Positions 1 to 5,644 of a DNA stretch of 6,665 bases are shown here, piece after piece (within the stretch, counting starts at the first letter, position 1; each line of letters starts with the position of its first letter). The translations under genes and the position numbers were made by a program. The notes below the pieces were generated by a model. That model was given only the letters and a program-made list of their open reading frames with translations. It was not told the DNA's origin and did no database searches. The stretch comes from Phycisphaeraceae bacterium. GTDB lineage: Bacteria; Planctomycetota; Phycisphaerae; Phycisphaerales; Phycisphaeraceae. The stretch lies in the NCBI GenBank assembly GCA_003552605.1, contig PUNN01000089.1, positions 1-6,665 on the forward strand. The letters are read 5' to 3'.

Positions 1-35
1 AGCGCCAGCAGCAGTCCCAGCGCTGCGCGGATCAC
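1..35 (-). CDS. possible 5' end of a gene with a hydrophobic N-terminus (partial)
   Basis: A GTG at 35-33 overlaps the TGA stop of gluQ (34-32) and opens a frame to the left edge. It reads M(V)-I-R-A-A-L-G-L-L-L-A-L, an arginine followed by a leucine/alanine-rich run, as expected for the start of a signal peptide or membrane anchor. The overlap of start and stop codons is typical of translationally coupled genes in one operon. Only 11 complete codons are visible, there is no clear Shine-Dalgarno sequence upstream, and no family can be named. The frame could also be chance in GC-rich DNA. Confidence 0.38.
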   Translation of the reverse strand, partial: MIRAALGLLLA

Positions 36-1039
36 ACGCCGGCGGTTTTCGCCCTGTTCAGGCTGTCTTGGTGGTCGGCGACGAGCCATGATTCATCCTC
101 GGGGGTAAAGGTGACGGCCTCGCCCGGCAGGCGGCCGATGTCGAACCGCGCGGCGAAGTCGCCAACCGACATCGGCTCGCGCCGGGCGGTCACACCGCTC
201 CAATGTGCCAGCAGCCCTACGATGCGTTCAACCGGAACACCCATTTCACGGTATCGGGCCAATCGGCTGTCCCCGTGACGTTTGGCCAGCCGCCGGCCGT
301 CCGGCCCGAGCAGCAGCGGCAGGTGCCACCAGCGAGGGGGGGCCGCGACTCCCAAGTAACGATACAGCCAGAGCTGTCGTGCCGTCGAGCCGAGCAGGTC
401 GTCGCCGCGCACCACATCGGTCATGCCCTGTCGGGCGTCATCGACGACCACCGCAAGCTGGTATGCCGGCAGCCCCGCCCTGGTGGCGATGATGAAATCA
501 CCCACCGTGGCCTGGACATTGATCCGCTGCACGCCGCGAACCTGATCATGCACCACCACGGGTTCGTCCGGAACGCGGATGCGGATCGCGGGGGCGGCTC
601 CACCGTCCGCAGAAGGATCAGGGGTAAACACATGCCGCGGCAGGGGGGCGGCTTTCTCAGGTCGGCAAGTCCCGGGATATCGCAGTTCCTGCCCCGGCAC
701 TTCATGCGGTGCGGACTGGGCCTGTTCGATCTCCCGCCGCGTGCAGGCGCATGGGTACAACAGGCCGGCCCGGGAAAGGCACTCGATGGCCTGGCGGCAG
801 GGCGCTAATTCGGCGGTCTGATAGACGGGGCCTTCGTCCCAGTCCAATCCCAGCCATGCGAGGTCTGCGATGGCCCCGAGGTCGGCCCCGGCCTTGATGC
901 GCGGCGAATCAAGGTCCTCGATTCGTAGCAGCACCTCCCAGCCGCGCTGCCGCGCCAACGCCCAGTTAATGAGAAACGTGCGGGCATTGCCGAGGTGCAG
1001 GGCACCGGTGGGGGATGGCGCTAGACGGGTTCGGGGCAT
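32..1039 (-). CDS. gluQ: glutamyl-Q tRNA(Asp) synthetase
   Basis: This enzyme activates glutamate without tRNA and attaches it to the queuosine base at wobble position 34 of tRNA(Asp) in the cytoplasm. The 335-residue protein is a class I synthetase catalytic core. It starts with the APSPTG segment and an HIGH-type motif HLGN at residues 15-18. A zinc site follows with Cys97, Cys99, Tyr121 and Cys125, the C-x-C...Y...C pattern of GluQRS. A KMSKS-like loop (LAKRH) has its lysine at 253. Length and the missing C-terminal anticodon-binding domain separate it from full glutamyl-tRNA synthetase (about 470 residues or more). The frame is open 32 codons further upstream, but I chose the ATG at 1039-1037 because the family conserved region begins at once (MPRTRLAPSPTG). 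The gene is divergent from purN and its stop overlaps a possible downstream gene. The linker between the zinc site and the rest of the core is somewhat long and proline-rich. Family assignment is very secure. Confidence 0.95.
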   Translation of the reverse strand: MPRTRLAPSPTGALHLGNARTFLINWALARQRGWEVLLRIEDLDSPRIKAGADLGAIADLAWLGLDWDEGPVYQTAELAPCRQAIECLSRAGLLYPCACTRREIEQAQSAPHEVPGQELRYPGTCRPEKAAPLPRHVFTPDPSADGGAAPAIRIRVPDEPVVVHDQVRGVQRINVQATVGDFIIATRAGLPAYQLAVVVDDARQGMTDVVRGDDLLGSTARQLWLYRYLGVAAPPRWWHLPLLLGPDGRRLAKRHGDSRLARYREMGVPVERIVGLLAHWSGVTARREPMSVGDFAARFDIGRLPGEAVTFTPEDESWLVADHQDSLNRAKTAGV

Positions 1040-1047
1040 GATGATAA

Positions 1048-1053
1048 AGGATA
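1048..1053 (-). promoter_or_regulatory. candidate -10 box of gluQ
   Basis: On the minus strand the hexamer TATCCT lies 8 bases before the gluQ ATG. If used as a -10 element, transcription would start at or next to the start codon, giving a leaderless or nearly leaderless message. This would fit the absence of a Shine-Dalgarno sequence. No good -35 match is seen 16-18 bases upstream, so this is weak. Confidence 0.22.
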
Positions 1054-1104
1054 GCCGCCCGGGGCCGGAGCGCCGCGAGCTGTGTGTCAGTCTGCCGCGG
1101 GGTG

Positions 1105-1110
1105 TATCCT
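1105..1110 (+). promoter_or_regulatory. candidate -10 box of purN
   Basis: TATCCT lies 9 bases before the purN ATG at 1120, mirroring the same hexamer in front of gluQ on the other strand. A start site about 7 bases downstream would place the mRNA 5' end almost at the ATG. No purine-rich ribosome site precedes the ATG, which is compatible. The -35 region has no convincing match. Confidence 0.22.
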
Positions 1111-1119
1111 GTCGGTCCA

Positions 1120-2268
1120 ATGAATGCCGATCCATTGCCCATCGCGGTACTGATCAGCGGCGGCGGCCGCAGCATGGAAAACCTTCAAGGGGCCATCGAG
1201 CGCGGCGTGTTACCCGCGCGGATTGTTACGGTCATCAGTTCACGCTCCGATGCATACGGGCTTGAACGGGCCGCGCACCTGGGGCTAAAGACGGAAATCG
1301 TGGAGAAAAAAGCGTACAGGGGCCCTTGCGAGTTATCGGACGTTGTCTTCGCCCGACTCCGCCAAGCCGGCGCAGAGGTCGTCGTCCTCGCCGGATACAT
1401 GAACCTGCTGGTCATCCCCGAGGATTACACAAACCGCGTGGTAAACATCCACCCGGCATTGCTGCCGAGTTTCGGCGGCAAGGGCATGTACGGCCAGCGC
1501 GTCCATCAGGCGGTGATCGCCCGCGGATGCAAGGTCAGCGGATGCACCGTCCACTTTGCCGACAACGAGTATGACACCGGGCCCATCATCCTTCAGCGGA
1601 CCTGTCCCGTAGGTGAAGAAGACACGCCCGATGCGCTAGCTGCCCGTGTCTTTGAGCAGGAATTGCAGGCGTATCCGGAAGCCCTCGCCGCGATCGCCGC
1701 CGGGCGGGTGCTCGTCGAAGGCGGGCGAACGTGGATCGTCCCAAGATTGGGCGATGAACCTGTCGCCGCGGCCCGGACCTTCGCCGCGTTCGCCCAGCGC
1801 GATGTGGCAAAGCGCCGCAGCGCGCGGCCATTAACGGAGCACACCGATGCTGTTGCGGCAATGCTGACCGCAGCGGGAGTGACCGATCCGCAGACTCTCG
1901 CGGGCGCGCACCTGCACGATGTGGTCGAGGACACCGCGGCGGAGTTGTTCCACATTCAACGCGCGTTTGGCCCCGCGATTGCGAGCCTGGTTGATGAGTT
2001 GACCATCAATCCTCGGGCGGCCGCCGAGCTGGGGGGCAAGGCGGCTGCAATCGAACAGAAGGCGGCCGGGATGTCGGGGGCGGCAAAGCTGATCAAACTC
2101 GCCGACCGGCTGGACAATCTTTCAGACCTGCCGGATCGGCCTGCACGGGAGCAACGGGAAAAGGCGGCGGCAACTTCCCGGTTGCTCGCAGCGCTTGAGC
2201 CGATCCCACCGGCGGGAACGGACCTGGCCGGGCGCATCCGGGCGCTGATCGATCCGTATCTGACTTGA
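1120..2268 (+). CDS. purN: PurN (GAR formyltransferase) fused to a RelA/SpoT/MESH1-type HD domain
   Basis: PurN transfers the formyl group of 10-formyltetrahydrofolate to glycinamide ribonucleotide, step three of purine synthesis. Residues 1-211 of the 382-residue product form the formyltransferase domain. It has a glycine-rich phosphate loop (SGGGRS, 13-18) and catalytic Asn109, His111 (NIHPALLP) and Asp152 (NEYDTGPI), matching Asn106, His108 and Asp144 of E. coli PurN, which is only 212 residues long. Residues about 235-345 add an HD hydrolase domain of the (p)ppGpp-hydrolase type: His241, the pair His266-Asp267 (HLHD), Glu270-Asp271 (VVEDT), then Asp329 and Asn333 in KLADRLDNL. All catalytic and metal positions and their spacing agree with Rel/SpoT and MESH1, and no synthetase or TGS domain follows. 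The frame is continuous, with no sign of a frameshift. The frame also allows a GTG at 1084, but the ATG at 1120 sits just before the conserved first beta strand. The fusion is seen directly; its substrate is inferred, since MESH1 relatives also hydrolyse NADPH. Confidence 0.94.
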   Translation: MNADPLPIAVLISGGGRSMENLQGAIERGVLPARIVTVISSRSDAYGLERAAHLGLKTEIVEKKAYRGPCELSDVVFARLRQAGAEVVVLAGYMNLLVIPEDYTNRVVNIHPALLPSFGGKGMYGQRVHQAVIARGCKVSGCTVHFADNEYDTGPIILQRTCPVGEEDTPDALAARVFEQELQAYPEALAAIAAGRVLVEGGRTWIVPRLGDEPVAAARTFAAFAQRDVAKRRSARPLTEHTDAVAAMLTAAGVTDPQTLAGAHLHDVVEDTAAELFHIQRAFGPAIASLVDELTINPRAAAELGGKAAAIEQKAAGMSGAAKLIKLADRLDNLSDLPDRPAREQREKAAATSRLLAALEPIPPAGTDLAGRIRALIDPYLT

Positions 2269-2446
2269 TGATATGGAGTTACGGGTATTCTGGGACGCCA
2301 GCCCCCTTCCGGCCCCCGGGGTCCGATAATCTATCTTATGTATAGCGGTGGCCAGGGTGGGGCTGCGGTGCCATGTGCTGGGGCATTGCCAGAGCGCGCC
2401 AGATGACAATGGGCTCTTGTGCATCTTGCAGCCGCATTGGGCCTTG

Positions 2447-2469
2447 GGCTAGGCTAGGCTAAAGGCTAG
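2447..2469. repeat. short GGCTA pentamer repeat
   Basis: Three head-to-tail copies of GGCTA, then two A bases, then a fourth GGCTA. The array lies about 90 bases before the chosen start of shc. It could be slippage-prone simple sequence or a binding site for a regulator; nothing in the sequence decides this. Confidence 0.6.
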
Positions 2470-2550
2470 CGCCCACGCCGGGCAGCCGGTGTCCCGTACA
2501 GCGCCGCCGAGAGGTGCAGCGGGCAGGCAGACACGCGATGACATGCAAAC

Positions 2551-2554
2551 GAGG
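2551..2554 (+). promoter_or_regulatory. ribosome-binding site deciding the shc start
   Basis: GAGG stands 6 bases before the ATG at 2561. The other in-frame starts, GTG 2489 and ATG 2543, have no comparable purine-rich site at suitable distance, so this supports 2561. Confidence 0.5.
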
Positions 2555-2560
2555 CCGGAA

Positions 2561-4633
2561 ATGACCCAACCCGACAACACACAATTTCGAGACCAGTTCA
2601 ATGGTGCTACCGCCACCGAGGAGCAACCGCCCTCAGGTTCTCAGCGGTCCGCCGAGGCGCTCACCAACCGAGTGAGCCAGCACCTCGATCGTGCCGTCGA
2701 CAGTCTCCTCAGCCGCCAACACGATGAGGGTTATTTCTGTGCCGAACTCGAGGGAGATTCGATCCTCCAGAGCGAGTACATCCTCGCCATGTGGGTTCTC
2801 GGCCGTGAGGATGACCCGCGGCTGCCAAAAATCGCCAATTACCTGCGCCAGCAGCAATTACCTTCCGGAGCCTGGGCCCAGTACCCCGAGGGCACCGTCG
2901 GTGGTGGCAAGATGGACATCAGCGCCACCGTGAAGGGATATTTCGCGCTCAAGCTGATGGGCGATGGCCCGGAGGCGGACCACATGGTCCGCGCCCGCGA
3001 GCAGGTTCTCGCCAACGGGGGGGCTGAAAGGATCAATACCTTCTCCAAGTACTACCTCGCCGCGCTTGGCCAGGTCAGTTACAGCGCGGTGCCCCTGATC
3101 CCGCCGCAACTGGTCTACCTCCCCCGCTGGTGCTTTTTCCACCTCGACAAAGTCTCGGCCTGGTCGCGGACGATGATCCAGCCACTGTCGATCGTCACCA
3201 CGTTCAAGCCGGTGCGCCATGTTCCCGAGCACCTCGGCGTCGCCGAGCTTTTCAAGGATCCAGCCAATCGCGATCGTCTGCTGCCAAACCCCCTCTCGAA
3301 AAGCCGGTTCTGGATGCGCTGTTTCCACGGGGCCGACCACGTCCTGAAACTCGCCGACCGCATCGGCGCGCTTCGTGTCTTCCGCCGCCGGGCGGTGGCC
3401 CGGATGGAACGCTGGATCATCGAGCGCTGCATGGCCAGCGATGGCCCCGGGGCCATTTTCCCACCGATTATCTATCTGCTGATCGCCTTCCGCATGTGCC
3501 TCGGTTACAGCGAGGATCACCCGATCATTCAGGATAACCTGCGGCATCTTGATAATTACATGATCCACGGCCGTGATGGCTCGCCCCGCAACAGCCCGGA
3601 AGACCCAGCCGCGGCTGATGACACGATTCGCCTTCAGCCATGCGAGTCACCCTCGTGGGACACGGGGATTGCCGCTTATGCCTTGACCGATGCCGGCCTC
3701 GACGCCTCACACCCGGCGATGAAGCGATGTGCCGACTGGCTGCTGAGCAAAGAATGCCGGCACATGGGCGACTGGGCCAACAACGTGGCGGCCGGCGTCA
3801 AGCCTTCGGGATGGTTCTTCGAGTTCAACAACCCCTGGTACCCGGATGTTGACGATACGGTCATGATTGCGATGGCACTGCGGCGTATCGGCGGGCGCAA
3901 GGCCACGGCGGCGGGTGAGCGCGGCGTGGCCTGGGTGCTGGCGCTACAGAACCGCGATGGTGGCTGGGCGGCGTTCGACAAGACGCGTCACCGGCCCCTG
4001 CTCGAGCATGTGCCCTTCGCCGACCACAACGCCATCCAGGACCCCTCGTGTGCCGACATCACCGGCCGTACCCTTGAATGCCTCGCCTGGCATGGCTACA
4101 CGACCGACCATCCCGCCGTGGCCCGGGCGCTGCAATACCTCAAGAAGACACAGGAGCCGGAAGGCTGCTGGTTCGGCCGTTGGGGGGTCAACTACATCTA
4201 CGGGACATGGCAGGCCATCGGGGGCCTTCGCCGCATTGGTGTGGATGTGAATGAACCTTGGATTCAGCGTGCCGGGGCCTGGCTCAAGCAGGTACAGAAG
4301 CCGGACGGCTCGTTCGGTGAATCGCCCGACAGTTACGAGGAGCCCAGCCTGAAGGGTCAGGGCACTTCAACGGCTTCACAAACCGCATGGGCAGCGATGG
4401 CACTGCTGACGGTGTACGGGCCGGAGGATGATGCCGTTCAGCGGGCGATTCAATGGCTGATCGACAGCCAACTCGAATCCGGAACCTGGGATGAGCCGCA
4501 GTTTACCGGGACCGGCTTCCCCCGCGTGTTCTACCTGCGGTATCACCTTTATCGGCACTACTTCCCGCTTATGGCCCTCGGCCGCTGGCACGGAGAGATC
4601 ACGGGCCGCCAGTCACCCTTCACGGCGAAATAA
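2561..4633 (+). CDS. shc: squalene-hopene cyclase
   Basis: This enzyme cyclises linear squalene to pentacyclic hopene/hopanol, the committed step to hopanoids, which order bacterial membranes; the family is monotopic on the membrane. The 690-residue product shows the catalytic DVDD motif (Asp429, Asp431, Asp432, matching Asp374-377 of the Alicyclobacillus enzyme) and a Glu at 72 in the place of Glu45. The WSRT segment is present. Several QW-type repeats are visible, for example ending QNRDGGW, QEPEGCW, QKPDGSF and QLESGTW. The C-terminal block TGTGFP...FYLRY..YRHYFP supplies the aromatic residues that stabilise the cations. Length exceeds the 631-residue Alicyclobacillus enzyme because of a polar N-terminal extension of about 40 residues and a proline/alanine/aspartate-rich insertion before the DVDD domain. 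ATG 2561 is preferred for its GAGG site; GTG 2489 or ATG 2543 would add 24 or 6 residues. No squalene synthase (hpnCDE) or hopanoid-modifying genes are beside it here. An oxidosqualene cyclase is unlikely given this bacterial SHC pattern. Confidence 0.96.
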   Translation: MTQPDNTQFRDQFNGATATEEQPPSGSQRSAEALTNRVSQHLDRAVDSLLSRQHDEGYFCAELEGDSILQSEYILAMWVLGREDDPRLPKIANYLRQQQLPSGAWAQYPEGTVGGGKMDISATVKGYFALKLMGDGPEADHMVRAREQVLANGGAERINTFSKYYLAALGQVSYSAVPLIPPQLVYLPRWCFFHLDKVSAWSRTMIQPLSIVTTFKPVRHVPEHLGVAELFKDPANRDRLLPNPLSKSRFWMRCFHGADHVLKLADRIGALRVFRRRAVARMERWIIERCMASDGPGAIFPPIIYLLIAFRMCLGYSEDHPIIQDNLRHLDNYMIHGRDGSPRNSPEDPAAADDTIRLQPCESPSWDTGIAAYALTDAGLDASHPAMKRCADWLLSKECRHMGDWANNVAAGVKPSGWFFEFNNPWYPDVDDTVMIAMALRRIGGRKATAAGERGVAWVLALQNRDGGWAAFDKTRHRPLLEHVPFADHNAIQDPSCADITGRTLECLAWHGYTTDHPAVARALQYLKKTQEPEGCWFGRWGVNYIYGTWQAIGGLRRIGVDVNEPWIQRAGAWLKQVQKPDGSFGESPDSYEEPSLKGQGTSTASQTAWAAMALLTVYGPEDDAVQRAIQWLIDSQLESGTWDEPQFTGTGFPRVFYLRYHLYRHYFPLMALGRWHGEITGRQSPFTAK

Positions 4634-4642
4634 CCGATACCA

Positions 4643-4690
4643 CCCCCGGACCCCCGGAAGCCCGGCCCCCCGGAAACCCGCCCTCCGGGA
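4643..4690. repeat. C-rich CCCCCGGA repeat
   Basis: Exact CCCCCGGA occurs at 4643-4650, 4651-4658 and 4667-4674, with a degenerate CCTCCGGGA at 4682-4690. The array starts 10 bases after the shc stop. It may be simple-sequence expansion in GC-rich spacer, or an RNA 3' element. Confidence 0.55.
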
Positions 4691-4737
4691 ATCCGGCAAT
4701 CCCCGGTCCCTGTAAGCTCTGCCGAGGCCGCGGGAAA

Positions 4738-4776
4738 ACCCCGGATGCGGGGTGCCCTTGGGGCCCGCAGTGGGCC
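4738..4776 (+). other. two adjacent hairpins between shc and cheB
   Basis: ACCCCG (4738-4743) pairs perfectly with CGGGGT (4748-4753) around the loop GATG. GGCCC (4762-4766) pairs with GGGCC (4772-4776) around GCAGT. They could slow transcription or stabilise a 3' end, but no T tract follows and short stems are frequent at this GC content. Confidence 0.3.
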
Positions 4777-4840
4777 GGGTTCGCGGGCGCTTCCGAAGTG
4801 GTCGTTCGCGGCCGCGCTGAACTGGACTCTGCGAGGGCAC

Positions 4841-4845
4841 GGAGG
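4841..4845 (+). promoter_or_regulatory. Shine-Dalgarno-like GGAGG before cheB
   Basis: This GGAGG is 14 bases from the GTG at 4860, which is too far for usual use. It is only 5 bases from an in-frame CTG at 4851, which may be the true, rare start, adding three residues. The frame is closed by TGA at 4818-4820, so no earlier start is far away. Confidence 0.35.
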
Positions 4846-4859
4846 TTCCGCTGACCTCG

Positions 4860-5573
4860 GTGCCCTGGCCGGTCGCTGTGGTGGATGTCATGCCCGCAAG
4901 TCCGATCCACACCGTCCCCCGCCTGGCTCTCGGGCGCATCGAAGCCGTGGCGATTGGATCCAGTACGGGCGGCCCCCAGCTTGTCGAGCAGATTCTCACA
5001 CGGCTGCCGGCGTACCTGCCTTTCCCCATCTTCCTCGCCCAGCATTTGCCGCCATCGTTCTCGCGGACGTTCGCCAATTTCCTCGCGCATCGGGCTGCGC
5101 TGGCGGTGTTCCACGCCGAGGATGGCATGCCCGTGTTGCCCGGAACCGTCTACGTTGGGGTGGGACACCAGCACCTGCGAGTGCGTCGGGCTGCCGGCAC
5201 AGCGCGGCCCGTGCTCGAGGTGAGTCCTCAACCGCAGACCCTGCCCTACAAGCCGGCCGCGGATGAGCTTTTCAGGTCCACCGCCGCCATCTACGGCCGC
5301 CACACCCTCGCCATCGTGCTCAGCGGGATCGGACGGGATGGGACCGAGGGCGCCCGAGCGGTGCAAAGCGCCGGAGGCATCGTCATCAGCCAGAATGCTG
5401 AAACCTGTGCGGTGTACGGCATGCCCCGGGCATGCTTCGAGGCCGGCCTGAGCAATGCCGTGCTTGATCCTGAATGCATCAGGCAGACGATCCTTCAGCT
5501 TTCGCCCGGCCATGGCGGGGGCCGGGCCTTTCCCGCCGCTGTCGAGCCGGCCCGGGGCACTTGTGCCGAGTAA
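4860..5573 (+). CDS. cheB: stand-alone CheB-type protein-glutamate methylesterase
   Basis: CheB removes methyl groups from glutamates of chemoreceptors, resetting their sensitivity, and can deamidate glutamines. The 237-residue product is essentially just the catalytic domain. It shows the nucleophile Ser35 in GSSTGG, His62 in QHLPPSF, and Asp160 in GIGRDG. Spacings of 27 and 98 residues are close to those of the Salmonella enzyme (Ser164, His190, Asp286). The family segment leading to LFRS is at about 127-140. The usual N-terminal receiver domain with its phosphorylated aspartate is absent: only about 27 residues precede the first strand. Activity is therefore probably not controlled by CheA phosphotransfer through this chain. 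No cheA, cheR, cheW or receptor gene is visible nearby. Starts considered are GTG 4860, ATG 4890 (also in frame, weak ribosome site) and CTG 4851 (good GGAGG). All leave the catalytic core whole. The real target may be a non-flagellar chemosensory system or another methylated protein. Confidence 0.9.
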   Translation: MPWPVAVVDVMPASPIHTVPRLALGRIEAVAIGSSTGGPQLVEQILTRLPAYLPFPIFLAQHLPPSFSRTFANFLAHRAALAVFHAEDGMPVLPGTVYVGVGHQHLRVRRAAGTARPVLEVSPQPQTLPYKPAADELFRSTAAIYGRHTLAIVLSGIGRDGTEGARAVQSAGGIVISQNAETCAVYGMPRACFEAGLSNAVLDPECIRQTILQLSPGHGGGRAFPAAVEPARGTCAE

Positions 5574-5644
5574 CCCACATTTGGGGCGGGGGCACTGCTC
5601 ATCGCACGCCGCGCTGTGTCAGTCGCATGCTTATCATGGCGTGC

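Larger units (their letters stand above)
2269..2560. other. non-coding interval upstream of shc
   Basis: No coding frame with recognisable protein features lies in these 292 bases. They contain an AT-rich island at 2325-2345 (GATAAT, CTATCTT, TATAG), unusual in this GC-rich DNA and a plausible promoter region. Inside it CTAT (2331-2334) and ATAG (2342-2345) form a short inverted repeat around a 7-base centre. A run of GGCTA pentamers lies at 2447-2469. I see no U-tailed hairpin that would end purN transcription. The frame open from 2489 is treated as untranslated leader here because of the start chosen for shc. Confidence 0.5.
4634..4859. other. GC-rich interval between shc and cheB
   Basis: These 226 bases hold no recognisable gene. 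The first part (4643-4690) is a C-rich repeat; the middle (4738-4776) holds two small perfect hairpins; the end carries a purine-rich GGAGG. Neither hairpin is followed by a T run, so a classic intrinsic terminator for shc is not visible. Long frames cross the interval on both strands but have no protein-like features. Confidence 0.5.

Noticed and set aside
203..808. 201-codon plus-strand frame opposite gluQ
   Set aside because: Antisense to GluQRS with conserved zinc and nucleotide-binding motifs; no protein-like features of its own.
1084..1119. Upstream GTG start for purN
   Set aside because: It would add 12 residues that do not belong to the formyltransferase fold and has no ribosome site; the ATG at 1120 fits the family start.
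1040..1135. Upstream start for gluQ adding 32 residues
   Set aside because: The extra residues are arginine/serine-rich, overlap the purN start region, and precede the conserved MPRTRLAPSPTG start.
2858..3568. 236-codon minus-strand frame inside shc
   Set aside because: Fully inside the cyclase gene on the opposite strand, with no motif that I recognise.
4738..4776. Intrinsic terminator of shc
   Set aside because: Perfect stems exist but no T run follows either one, so I describe them only as hairpins.
4620..5513. 297-codon open frame on the minus strand across cheB
   Set aside because: It lies opposite a gene with an intact catalytic triad, has no recognisable motif, and long antisense frames are expected in GC-rich coding DNA.
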